DNA of 64,000 nucleotides from Vibrio metoecus (GTDB lineage Bacteria; Pseudomonadota; Gammaproteobacteria; Enterobacterales; Vibrionaceae). Position 1 is the stretch's first letter, and every line of letters begins with the position of its first letter. Where the stretch lies: NCBI RefSeq assembly GCF_000696385.1, contig NZ_JJMN01000074.1, forward strand, positions 62,001 to 126,000. Direction: 5' to 3'. The translations under genes were made by a program, and so were the position numbers. This document shows, piece after piece, positions 45,918-53,640 of the stretch. The notes under the pieces were generated by a model. The model saw only the letters and a program-made list of their open reading frames with translations. It had not been told where the DNA came from and ran no database searches.

Positions 45918-47288
45918 ATGGAACTGTCAGCATTGACTGCTGTTTCACCGGTAGATGGCCGCTACGGAAGTAAAACGATTGCGTTACGCAGTATCTTCAG
46001 TGAGTTTGGTCTCCTAAAGTACCGCACTATCGTTGAAATTCGCTGGCTACAAAAGCTAGCCGCCACTGCTGAGATCGCAGAAGTGCCTGCATTCAGTGCC
46101 GAAGCGAATCAATTCCTTGATGCGATTGCCGCCAACTTCAATGAGGCGGATGCACTGCGTATCAAAGAGATTGAACGCACCACCAACCACGATGTAAAAG
46201 CCGTGGAATACTTCCTGAAAGAGAAAGTAGCGGCCATGCCTGAGCTGCATGCCGTCAACGAGTTCATTCACTTTGCTTGTACTTCCGAAGACATCAACAA
46301 CACTTCACATGCGTTGATGCTCAAAGAAGCGCGTGACACGGTGATCCTGCCTGAAATTCGCAACGTGATTGACGCAATTCGCAAACTGGCTGAAGAGTAC
46401 CGCGATATTCCGCTGCTTTCTCGTACTCACGGTCAGCCAGCCTCTCCATCGACCATGGGTAAAGAGATGGCGAACGTAGCATACCGCATGGAGCGCCAAT
46501 ACAAGCAGATCGCTAACGTAGAAATCCTAGCTAAAATCAACGGTGCAGTAGGTAACTACAACGCACACCTTTCTGCCTACCCAACGGTAGATTGGCATAA
46601 ATTCAGCGAAGAGTTCATCACTGAATCTTTGGGCGTAGATTGGAACCCGTACACCACGCAAATCGAGCCACATGATTACATTGCTGAGCTGTTTGAAGCG
46701 GTGGCACGTTTTAACACCATCTTGATCGACTTTGATCGTGATGTTTGGGGTTATATTGCTCTGGGTCACTTCAAACAAAGAACCATCGCGGGTGAAATTG
46801 GCTCTTCTACCATGCCACACAAAGTCAACCCAATCGACTTTGAAAACTCAGAAGGTAACTTGGGTCTGGCGAACGCGATGTTTACTCACCTAGCGCAAAA
46901 GCTGCCTATCTCTCGTTGGCAACGTGATCTGACGGATTCTACCGTGCTGCGTAACCTAGGTGTTGGTGTGGGTTATGCGATCATTGCCTACACTTCAACC
47001 CTCAAAGGCATCAGCAAACTGGAAGTGAACCGCGATGCGCTGCTTGCAGAACTGGATCACAACTGGGAGGTTCTGGCTGAACCAATCCAAACTGTGATGC
47101 GCCGCTACGGCATTGAAAAGCCTTATGAGAAGCTCAAAGAGCTGACTCGTGGTAAGCGTGTGGATGGTGAAGCGATGCGTCAATTTATTGATGGCTTAGA
47201 ACTGCCAGCGGAAGAGAAAACGCGCCTGAAAGCCATGACACCAGCCAGCTACATTGGCTATGCGATTGAGCTGACTGACAAGCTGTAA
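45918..47288 (+). CDS. purB: Adenylosuccinate lyase
   Basis: Acts twice in purine synthesis (SAICAR to AICAR, adenylosuccinate to AMP). The 456 residues start ELSALTAVSPVDGRYG. FACTSEDINN and LSRTHGQPASPSTMG supply catalytic residues, and the fumarase/lyase signature is GSSTMPHKVNP. AGGAGAA precedes the ATG. It closes the mnmA-hflD-purB cluster with a clear terminator after it. Confidence 0.97.
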   Translation: MELSALTAVSPVDGRYGSKTIALRSIFSEFGLLKYRTIVEIRWLQKLAATAEIAEVPAFSAEANQFLDAIAANFNEADALRIKEIERTTNHDVKAVEYFLKEKVAAMPELHAVNEFIHFACTSEDINNTSHALMLKEARDTVILPEIRNVIDAIRKLAEEYRDIPLLSRTHGQPASPSTMGKEMANVAYRMERQYKQIANVEILAKINGAVGNYNAHLSAYPTVDWHKFSEEFITESLGVDWNPYTTQIEPHDYIAELFEAVARFNTILIDFDRDVWGYIALGHFKQRTIAGEIGSSTMPHKVNPIDFENSEGNLGLANAMFTHLAQKLPISRWQRDLTDSTVLRNLGVGVGYAIIAYTSTLKGISKLEVNRDALLAELDHNWEVLAEPIQTVMRRYGIEKPYEKLKELTRGKRVDGEAMRQFIDGLELPAEEKTRLKAMTPASYIGYAIELTDKL

Positions 47289-47313
47289 TCTCAACAAGAG
47301 AGAGCAAATGACT

Positions 47314-47337
47314 AAGGGGAGCAACGGCTCCCCTTTT
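47314..47337 (+). terminator. Terminator of purB
   Basis: AAGGGGAGC and GCTCCCCTT pair over a 4-base loop, followed by TTT, 26 bases past the purB stop. Confidence 0.8.
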
Positions 47338-47399
47338 ACTTATCGACGACTTATCGACTTGGTTTATACCAGACCATTTCACTCCTGCTTTTCAAAAAA

Positions 47400-47912
47400 C
47401 TAGACGTAACCCCGACCGACTTCAAGACCAAATTTGCGAATTTTGGTTAAGTTGAACACCCGCTTCTCATCTTGTCGATACAACCAGTCATCAAAGTGTA
47501 CTTGCACATCACCACTGTCGTGTTGCAGCACAAAATCGTATTGCCACTGCAGTGCATTGCCCACTTCTTTACCGCGAGCCGTTCCAACAATATCATCCGC
47601 TCGTCCTTCGTACTCATCGTTAGCCGTTCGGTTAATCGTCCAGATCCGTTGATCCTTCTCCCCCATCATCAAAAACAAAAATACTTCGACTAAAATCAGT
47701 TGGTTACTCTCAACTCGGCCTTCTATTACCACCTCAAAACGGCGCGTCTGCTTCTCGGTATAGTCTTGTACCATACCCCAAGCATGGGTTGTGCCGACAA
47801 AGTAATTGAACAGATCAAACTTGGGCGTTGCCACACGGTAATCATCGATATCCGCTGAACATCCGCTAAGCCCTAAGAAGAACAATAACAGCCAAGTTGA
47901 GTAGTATTTCAT
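47400..47912 (-). CDS. DUF3833 family lipoprotein
   Basis: A 170-residue predicted lipoprotein: signal MKYYSTWLLLFFLGLSG then Cys18. The mature part is beta-rich (FEVVIEGRVESNQLILVE, WQYDFVLQHDSGDVQVHFDDW) as in DUF3833 proteins, whose function is unknown to me. It is the last gene of an eight-gene operon concerned with lipid modification. Its start overlaps the stop of the chalcone-isomerase-like gene by one base. Its lipid anchor suggests a periplasmic job at a membrane. Confidence 0.82.
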   Translation of the reverse strand: MKYYSTWLLLFFLGLSGCSADIDDYRVATPKFDLFNYFVGTTHAWGMVQDYTEKQTRRFEVVIEGRVESNQLILVEVFLFLMMGEKDQRIWTINRTANDEYEGRADDIVGTARGKEVGNALQWQYDFVLQHDSGDVQVHFDDWLYRQDEKRVFNLTKIRKFGLEVGRGYV

Positions 47913-48475
47913 TACCGATTCATTCCTATCAGTTGATTACGTAAGGCTAAATATTCAGTTTGTGGGGAAAGCCAAATTGATAAAAAGGCATCGTTGAATG
48001 CTTCATCCGTAACCACTCCAATGCTTTGTTGTGCCTCTTGCTCACGAGCAAAGAAAAACTCACCGCTTTTCCCATCAGAAACGTAGATCAGGCGATCACC
48101 TATCGAGACATCCGGTAACATTTGCTGTAATTGATCCAGCCAAGACTGGGTTTGTGGCTCTTTGAACCCAAGCTTGTGCCATTGGTCTTTAGTGGCATCA
48201 ATTAACTGTTGACGTTTAATGTTACGCAGATAACGAATCTCCAATGCCATGGGATGTGGAGAAATATCCTGTGATTCATGGTACTGCCCATCGGGTGCTC
48301 TCAGTTGTGAAGAGTAAATATCCAACCAAAACCACGAAAGCGTTGCCTGCCCGACCACAGGCCAATCCGTCCATGTACTGGTCGGTTTATGCTCAGCTTG
48401 TGCTGCACTAGCGGCGTCGGCGTATCCCAAACCGCTCATCAGCAAAACGAATAGGGTTATAAGTCCTTTTTTCAT
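47912..48475 (-). CDS. Chalcone isomerase-like exported protein
   Basis: A 187-residue protein with a signal peptide ending YADA. The mature part matches the bacterial chalcone-isomerase-like family: VVGQATLSWFWLDIYSSQL, ALEIRYLRNIKRQQLIDAT and a C-terminal FLSIWLSP segment. Related eukaryotic proteins bind fatty acids, and bacteria rarely have flavonoids, so a fatty-acid or lipid ligand is a reasonable guess. It overlaps the DUF2878 gene by 68 bases and DUF3833 by one base. Confidence 0.83.
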   Translation of the reverse strand: MKKGLITLFVLLMSGLGYADAASAAQAEHKPTSTWTDWPVVGQATLSWFWLDIYSSQLRAPDGQYHESQDISPHPMALEIRYLRNIKRQQLIDATKDQWHKLGFKEPQTQSWLDQLQQMLPDVSIGDRLIYVSDGKSGEFFFAREQEAQQSIGVVTDEAFNDAFLSIWLSPQTEYLALRNQLIGMNR

Positions 48476-48947
48476 GCCTCATTACCTTCAACAGTAACCA
48501 AGTGATACCTATCCATTCCAAAAACAGTGCCAACATCACCAGCAATGTGGGGTATTCCCAACTCACTGCGCCGATTCGATAGCCGAACCAATAACTTAAG
48601 CAACCTAAACCACCACCCGCGATACACAATAAAGTCTTGGAATAACGGGTAAGTTGCGGCAGCAAATGGCCTGCATACCAAGTAAAGGCAAACCAAAGTG
48701 CCATTAACCACAGCGGAAATTGCCCGTCGGCAAAGGTCAGCACCCCTAATAACATATTGCCGCTGTCAATTACGATACCAACGACCGCCATCCATACCAT
48801 CTTTTCAAATAGTGGGTGATGCTGCATCGCGGTTAAACCATAAGTGGCCACCACCAATAATGCGGTAAGACATAACCAAGTGTGCTGGCCCCATACTGCC
48901 AGCGCCCAAAGTAGGTCAAACCATAATGAAGTCACCACTAACGCCAT
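48408..48947 (-). CDS. DUF2878 family membrane protein
   Basis: A 179-residue protein with about five to six hydrophobic helices, matching DUF2878 (function unknown). The last 23 residues (HEKRTYNPIRFADERFGIRRRR region) are basic and lie over the start of the next gene. That 68-base overlap is unusually long for this operon, whose other junctions overlap by 1-11 bases. Another frame stops at 48472, overlapping the next ATG by four bases, so a small indel near 48490 may have changed the true end. Both endings are possible. Confidence 0.72.
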   Translation of the reverse strand: MALVVTSLWFDLLWALAVWGQHTWLCLTALLVVATYGLTAMQHHPLFEKMVWMAVVGIVIDSGNMLLGVLTFADGQFPLWLMALWFAFTWYAGHLLPQLTRYSKTLLCIAGGGLGCLSYWFGYRIGAVSWEYPTLLVMLALFLEWIGITWLLLKVMRHEKRTYNPIRFADERFGIRRRR

Positions 48948-48949
48948 GA

Positions 48950-50191
48950 TTAATCTCGTTCAAACGTCATATGTACTGTGCTGATACTGCGGGCTAAAAA
49001 ACCCCCTTCGCAATAACAAAAGTAGTAACGCCACATGCGAATAAAGCGTTCGTCATAACCCAGCTCACGCACTTGGGGCAATTGCTGTTCAAAGCGTTCA
49101 CGCCAATGTTGCAATGTCACCGCGTAATCCATACCGATGTCGTGCAGATTACGCACCACAAATCCTGTGCGTTTCGCTGCTAGCGTAGTTAACGCGCTGA
49201 CCGACGGCAAAAAGCCGCCCGGGAAAATATACTTCTGAATAAAATCTACGTTATTGCTGTAGCTTTCATAACGTTGGTCAGCAATGGTAATCGCCTGAAG
49301 TGCCATCTTGCCGTGAGGTTTGAGCAAGTCGTAACACTGTGTAAGGAAGGAGGGTAAAAACGCTTTGCCAACCGCCTCAATCATTTCAATTGAAACCAGT
49401 TTGTCGTACTGACCTTCCAATAAACGATAGTCTTGTTTCAGAAGCGTAATTTGCTCACTCAAACCCAACGCTGTAATTTGCTGTTTTGCGTAAGCAAATT
49501 GCTCTTCAGAAATTGTGGTTGTGGTGACTTTACAACCATAGTTTTGCGCAATGTAAATCGCCATTGCGCCCCAACCTGTGCCAATTTCTAACACGTGATC
49601 GGTCGGTTTAAGCTGTAATTGCTCACACAAACGCTGCATTTTTGCCTGTTGCGCCTGCTCCAAAGAGGCATCAGGATCGCTAAACAGCGCGCTGGAATAC
49701 AACATGCTGTCATCTAAGAACAGTTGGTATAGCGCGTTACCTAAATCATAGTGTTGATGGATATTGTTTTTCGCTTGCTCGATCGTGTTACGTTTTAACC
49801 AATGGGCAATCCGGTTTAACCATTGAGTTACTGGGCTACTTTGGCTTTCCAATTTATCGAGCGTACCGAGGTTGGCCGCCATCAACTGCATCAAGGCCGT
49901 CAGATTAGGGCTTTCCCACCAACCATCCATATAGGCTTCGGCCGCGGCAATACTTCCACCTTTCAGAATACGACTGTAAAAATCAGGGTGCTTAACCTCG
50001 ATCACGGCATGAATAGCATCAGGCTTATCTTGGCCAAATTGCTCATGCGATGTTTGCGTTTGCCCAGGAAAATGCTCAACCACGGTTAAATTGCCTTCGA
50101 GATACTGCAATGCACGATGAATGACACTGCGTGCGCCTTTTTGCCAACTAGTGAGAGAGCGGGATATTTCTATTGATGAGCTATTTAACAT
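48950..50191 (-). CDS. cfa: Cyclopropane-fatty-acyl-phospholipid synthase family methyltransferase
   Basis: SAM-dependent enzyme acting on unsaturated acyl chains of membrane phospholipids. In 413 residues it has an N-terminal lipid-binding domain, the hallmark QHYDLGNALYQLFLDDSMLYSSALF, the SAM loop LEIGTGWGAMA, the SIEMIEAVG active-site segment and FIQKYIFPGGFLPS. It may make cyclopropane rings. Because its neighbours are a flavoprotein, DUF1365 and an SDR, it may instead methylate for another product such as a methylated or furan fatty acid. It overlaps DUF1365 by 11 bases. Confidence 0.9.
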   Translation of the reverse strand: MLNSSSIEISRSLTSWQKGARSVIHRALQYLEGNLTVVEHFPGQTQTSHEQFGQDKPDAIHAVIEVKHPDFYSRILKGGSIAAAEAYMDGWWESPNLTALMQLMAANLGTLDKLESQSSPVTQWLNRIAHWLKRNTIEQAKNNIHQHYDLGNALYQLFLDDSMLYSSALFSDPDASLEQAQQAKMQRLCEQLQLKPTDHVLEIGTGWGAMAIYIAQNYGCKVTTTTISEEQFAYAKQQITALGLSEQITLLKQDYRLLEGQYDKLVSIEMIEAVGKAFLPSFLTQCYDLLKPHGKMALQAITIADQRYESYSNNVDFIQKYIFPGGFLPSVSALTTLAAKRTGFVVRNLHDIGMDYAVTLQHWRERFEQQLPQVRELGYDERFIRMWRYYFCYCEGGFLARSISTVHMTFERD

Positions 50192-50990
50192 GAGTTTGCT
50201 CCTTATTATTGTTTTGGCTCTGGTTTGGGTGCGCGTAAAACGGCGCGCCTTTACGCCACAGTTTGAAGGCGTGCCAATAAATTCCCAGTACCACTTTTAC
50301 TGCCATAATCGGCGTTTTGATCAATCGAGGTAATAAATTGCTGGCAACCAAAGGTTCTGCCTGCATGGCTAATGTTGCATCAAACTCTTTGCAGCTCCGA
50401 TGGCACTCTAAATGGATCATCAGCGCGCGGGTTAAGGGTTTGATTTTCCAGTGGTACCTCTGTTCGATGGGATTGAATGGCGACACATGAAACGTTTTCG
50501 CATGCTGCCACTCAATCACGGCGGCATCGGTAGATGTCGAGTCCGTCTGAGCTGGAACCGCATAGTAGTGGCGCTCATTCCACGGGGTATTGCTGACTTC
50601 AGCCAACAGATAACGCCAACGCTTTTCGCTATCGTAGACGTAGTAAAAATTGACTGGGCTAAAATAGACACCGAGATAACGCAGATGCAGCAAAGCCACC
50701 ACTCTGCCGCCTTCTATTCGCTCTCCCGTCAGTTGCTCGACCTTATCAAGTACTGCTTGTTTGAGCGGGCCTTGCCCGAGGTAATCTTCACGGCGAAAAC
50801 GCGCCCAATGCCACCAACGCTCACCCAATCCCCACACTTTATCCGCCAACTGTGGCCATTCATCTAAATCAATACAAGGCATAAACAGCGGATAGTTGAG
50901 TGCGTGCTCGACCGGCGTAAAACGTCGGTGTCTGATTTGTCCAACCATCAAACAACTTTGCCACTCGGTGCTATCTTGGGGCACAGGCAT
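50181..50990 (-). CDS. DUF1365 family protein
   Basis: A 269-residue protein of DUF1365, nearly always encoded beside a Cfa-type methyltransferase and an amine-oxidase-like flavoprotein, as here. Typical segments are GQIRHRRFTPVEHALNYPLFM at the start, YLGVYFSPVNFYYVYD, VSNTPWNERHYYA and KTFHVSPFNPIEQRYHW. The exact reaction is not known to me. It overlaps the flavoprotein gene by one base and cfa by 11, so the three are translationally coupled. Confidence 0.87.
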   Translation of the reverse strand: MPVPQDSTEWQSCLMVGQIRHRRFTPVEHALNYPLFMPCIDLDEWPQLADKVWGLGERWWHWARFRREDYLGQGPLKQAVLDKVEQLTGERIEGGRVVALLHLRYLGVYFSPVNFYYVYDSEKRWRYLLAEVSNTPWNERHYYAVPAQTDSTSTDAAVIEWQHAKTFHVSPFNPIEQRYHWKIKPLTRALMIHLECHRSCKEFDATLAMQAEPLVASNLLPRLIKTPIMAVKVVLGIYWHAFKLWRKGAPFYAHPNQSQNNNKEQTHVK

Positions 50991-52268
50991 TAGGCCGCTC
51001 CTTGCTCACTGCGCTGTGCGTAAGCTTCCAATTGGGTCACCACATCCAGCGCACTGCGTACCCCATCTTCATGAAAACCGTTATGCCAGTATGCGCCACA
51101 AAACCAAGTGTGGTTGACACCGCTGATCTGCGCTTTTTTCTGCTGCGCTTCAATCGCAGGACGAGAAAACACCGGATGATGATAGGTAAATCGACGCAGC
51201 ACCTTGCTAGGGTCAATGTCCTCACTACTATTGAGTGTGACGCAGAACGTCTCTGGCGCTTCAATATGCTGCAAAATATTCATGTTGTAGGTCAAAGATG
51301 GCAAGCGCGTCTCCTGATTGGTCTCACCTTTCAGCCAGTAATTCCACGATGCCCATGCCGCTTTGCGTTTGGGTAACAAACGAGTATCGGTATGCAATAC
51401 CACTTCATTGGCTTGATAAGCAAATGTAGAAAGCAGCTGTTGTTCGGTGGGGCTTGCATCACTGAGCATGGCGAGGGCTTGGTCGCTATGGCAAGCAAAA
51501 ATCACCTCATCAAAACACTCACTCTGACCATTGACCACAACGTCTACCCCACTAGGTAAACGCTTCACTTGAGTTACTGCGCTATTGAGGCGAATTCGGT
51601 CACGAAAGCCTTGCGTTAGTGGCTCAATATAGCTGCGCGAACCGCCGGGGATCACATACCACTGTGGACGATTAGTAACATCCAGTAGGCCATGGTTTAG
51701 GAAAAAGCGCGCGAAAAACATCAGAGGGAAAGCTCGCATATCCGCCAGAGAGGAAGACCAAATCGCCGCCCCCATGGGTAGAATGTAGTTTTCACAGAAG
51801 TATTCAGAAAACTGATGCTGAGCCAGAAAATCACCTAAGGTTTGCTCATTCGCCAATTGATTATCGACGCACGCTTTCGTTAAACGGTTAAAGCGTAAAA
51901 TCTCCGCGATAAAACGATAAAACTTTGGATTCAGCCAGTTACGTTTTTGAGCGAATAAGGTCGTCAGGGTATGCCCGTTGTACTCCAAACCGTTAGCATC
52001 ATTACGCACACTGAAGCTCATCTGCGTCGGTTTACCTTGCATGCCAATCTCATCCATCATTTTAGATGAAATTGGGATAGGTTCTGTCGTTATAAACGAT
52101 AAAGCCCGTATCCACTGCATACGGCTTGCCAGCAAGCTCAACATCCACCGTCGCAGTGTGCCCGCCAATGTAGTCATTGGCTTCGAATAGGGTGATATCG
52201 TGATAACGGTGCAGATAGTAACCACAGGTTAAACCTGAAATGCCCGAGCCAATGATTGCAATTTTCAT
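50990..52268 (-). pseudogene. NAD(P)/FAD-dependent amine-oxidase-like flavoprotein, frameshifted near 52074
   Basis: A flavoprotein of the amine oxidase/desaturase-like type found with cfa and DUF1365 genes. The N-terminal Rossmann segment IAIIGSGISGLTCGYYLHR, the LFEANDYIGGHTAT ADP-binding end and VDTGFIVYN are in the first frame, which hits TAA after YPNFI. The rest (KMMDEIGMQGKPTQMSF onward to WFCGAYWHNGFHEDGVRSAL) is in the next frame. Dropping the base at 52074 joins them into 425 residues. ATG 52268 has AAGGA upstream. In Rhodobacter a related protein acts in furan fatty acid synthesis; a similar desaturase role is inferred here. Confidence 0.87.
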
Positions 52269-52281
52269 CAAAAAATCCTTA

Positions 52282-53007
52282 TTAAGCCTTCAACAGACGT
52301 CGAACTAAGCGACCTTGCCATGCATAAGGCAAAGCACCGAGTAGCCGAATCAGCCAAGTAAATCGTTTAGGGAAATAGAGTTGTGACACACCGCGCGCCA
52401 AGCCAGCTTTGATCTCTTGGGCGGCACGCTCTACTGTGATGATCATCGGCATGGCAAAAGTATTGCGATCCGTGAGTGGTGTGGCGACAAAGCCCGGAAA
52501 AATGGTGGTGACTTCGATACCAAGCGGACGCCAATCGAGTTGCAGCGCTCGTGCTAAATAAGCGACGGCCGCTTTGGAAGCGCCATAAGCTTCTGCTCGC
52601 GGCAAGGCCAATTCACTGGCAATTGAGCCAACAATCGCCACACGGTGGCCACGCGACAAATGTGGCTGAATGCCCTCAATCACCGCCGCCACGCCAAGCA
52701 CATTGATATTGAACACGCGTGCCATCAGTGTGACATCCATCTTGCCATCATCGATGTATTCACAATCGCCTGCATTTAAAATCCAGAGTTCTGGCTGACA
52801 TGGAAGCTGCGCTAATGCCGCTTTTGTACCGGGATGATCGGTGACATCAAACGCCAAGGGAAAAATGTTGGCATATTGTGTATGTAAGCTGTCTAACACC
52901 GGCTGATTACGCCCACATGCAATCACTTGCCAGCCCTGTTTGGCATAATCCAACGCTAGTTGTTTACCAATTCCGGAGGTCGCACCGGAAATGAACACCG
53001 CGGTCAT
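52282..53007 (-). CDS. Short-chain dehydrogenase/reductase
   Basis: A 241-residue classical SDR oxidoreductase. SGATSGIGKQLA is the cofactor loop, LNAGD replaces the NNAG structural motif, and YGASKAAVAYL carries the catalytic Tyr and Lys. The C-terminal end is basic (RLVRRLLKA), which may touch the membrane surface. The substrate is unknown; the operon suggests an acyl or lipid aldehyde or ketone. It overlaps the SnoaL-like gene by four bases and lies 13 bases from the flavoprotein gene. Confidence 0.88.
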   Translation of the reverse strand: MTAVFISGATSGIGKQLALDYAKQGWQVIACGRNQPVLDSLHTQYANIFPLAFDVTDHPGTKAALAQLPCQPELWILNAGDCEYIDDGKMDVTLMARVFNINVLGVAAVIEGIQPHLSRGHRVAIVGSIASELALPRAEAYGASKAAVAYLARALQLDWRPLGIEVTTIFPGFVATPLTDRNTFAMPMIITVERAAQEIKAGLARGVSQLYFPKRFTWLIRLLGALPYAWQGRLVRRLLKA

Positions 53008-53423
53008 TGTCCTAGCCTCCGCTTAATCGCGCGGATAACTTGCCCAAGCACAGGCAATTGCTCATAAAGCATTTCCCCCATATCGAAATAATCGCGATGG
53101 TAGGTCACTTTGCCCTCGGCAAAGCGCAAGTGGCTCACGCCTTTCACATCCACCTGCTCGCCCTTGGCTAATTTGGGGTGACGCAAGTGCATGGTCCAAA
53201 CCAGAAACGCGCCCTCATTCACCGCATACTGCTCATGAATGGTAAAAGTACAGGTATGAACGTTTTGGTAAAGATTCAAAAAATACTGGTAAAGGGCATC
53301 AAACCCTTCGATGCGATGTGCAGCATCTTCAAACACCACATCAGGATGATAGATTTCAATTAGCCTATGTAATTGGCTCTTATCTAATTGTTGATAAAAC
53401 TGCGCGACGTGTTGTACGTCCAT
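53004..53423 (-). CDS. SnoaL-like / NTF2-fold protein
   Basis: A 139-residue protein with the cone-shaped NTF2-like fold: LIEIYHPDVVFEDAAHRIEGFDAL then alternating strands (FTIHEQYAVNEGAFLVWTMHLRH, KGVSHLRFAEGKVTYHRDYFDMGEML). Such domains bind or isomerise small hydrophobic ligands. The ATG at 53423 is preferred because AGGGATGAG is spaced well before it; an ATG three codons earlier lies right on that site. It is the first gene of the lipid-modification operon, about 100 bases downstream of the candidate promoters. Confidence 0.8.
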   Translation of the reverse strand: MDVQHVAQFYQQLDKSQLHRLIEIYHPDVVFEDAAHRIEGFDALYQYFLNLYQNVHTCTFTIHEQYAVNEGAFLVWTMHLRHPKLAKGEQVDVKGVSHLRFAEGKVTYHRDYFDMGEMLYEQLPVLGQVIRAIKRRLGQ

Positions 53424-53474
53424 GATGCTCATCCCTAAAGTTATACAAATTTAAGATTCGTATAATGCATTACA

Positions 53475-53503
53475 ACCATAGTTGAGTTTACAAAGTTGTA
53501 CAA
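53475..53503 (-). promoter_or_regulatory. Candidate housekeeping promoter of the lipid-modification operon
   Basis: On the minus strand TTGTAC (53498-53503) and TATGGT (53475-53480) are 17 bases apart. The -35 element lies inside the downstream arm of the inverted repeat at 53492-53523, so a protein on that repeat would control it. Confidence 0.45.
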
Positions 53504-53523
53504 TATTTTTCCTGTACAACTTT
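53492..53523. promoter_or_regulatory. Perfect 11-bp inverted repeat (operator or 5' mRNA hairpin)
   Basis: AAAGTTGTACA (53492-53502) and TGTACAACTTT (53513-53523) are exact inverse copies separated by ten bases. TGTACA half-sites resemble those of LitR/CarH-type MerR regulators, which control light and B12-linked genes. It lies between the candidate ECF promoter and the first gene. If transcription starts near 53526, the repeat would also be an 11-bp hairpin at the very 5' end of the mRNA. Confidence 0.65.
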
Positions 53524-53532
53524 ATAGTTCAT

Positions 53533-53560
53533 ACTACGAAACTCAGAGCGCGGGGGATCA
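53533..53560 (-). promoter_or_regulatory. Candidate ECF sigma-E (ChrR-type) promoter
   Basis: On the minus strand TGATCC (53555-53560) is followed, after 16 bases, by CGTAGT (53533-53538). TGATCC with a downstream CGTA-type element is the pattern I know for ECF11 sigma-E promoters of the singlet-oxygen response, whose core targets include cfa, DUF1365 and flavoprotein genes like those downstream. Confidence 0.6.
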
Positions 53561-53606
53561 CTGCAAAGAGTTAATAGAGCGAGTAGAAGAGAAATTAAAG
53601 CAGAGA

Positions 53607-53633
53607 TAAAAAAACCAGCCCGAAGGCTGGTTC
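53607..53633 (-). terminator. Terminator of htpX
   Basis: AACCAGCC and GGCTGGTT pair over a CGAA/TTCG loop and run into seven T on the minus strand, eight bases past the htpX stop. Confidence 0.9.
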
Positions 53634-53640
53634 TAAAACA

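Noticed and set aside
52062..52225. Two separate flavoprotein genes
   Set aside because: The pieces join into one 425-residue protein when the base at 52074 is dropped; the second piece lacks a cofactor-binding N terminus.
53500..53609. A short plus-strand frame ending in an ELIERVEEKLKQR-like helix before the htpX terminator
   Set aside because: It has no ATG or ribosome site, and it overlaps the candidate promoter and inverted repeat of the operon on the other strand. A decayed regulator end is possible but not supported.
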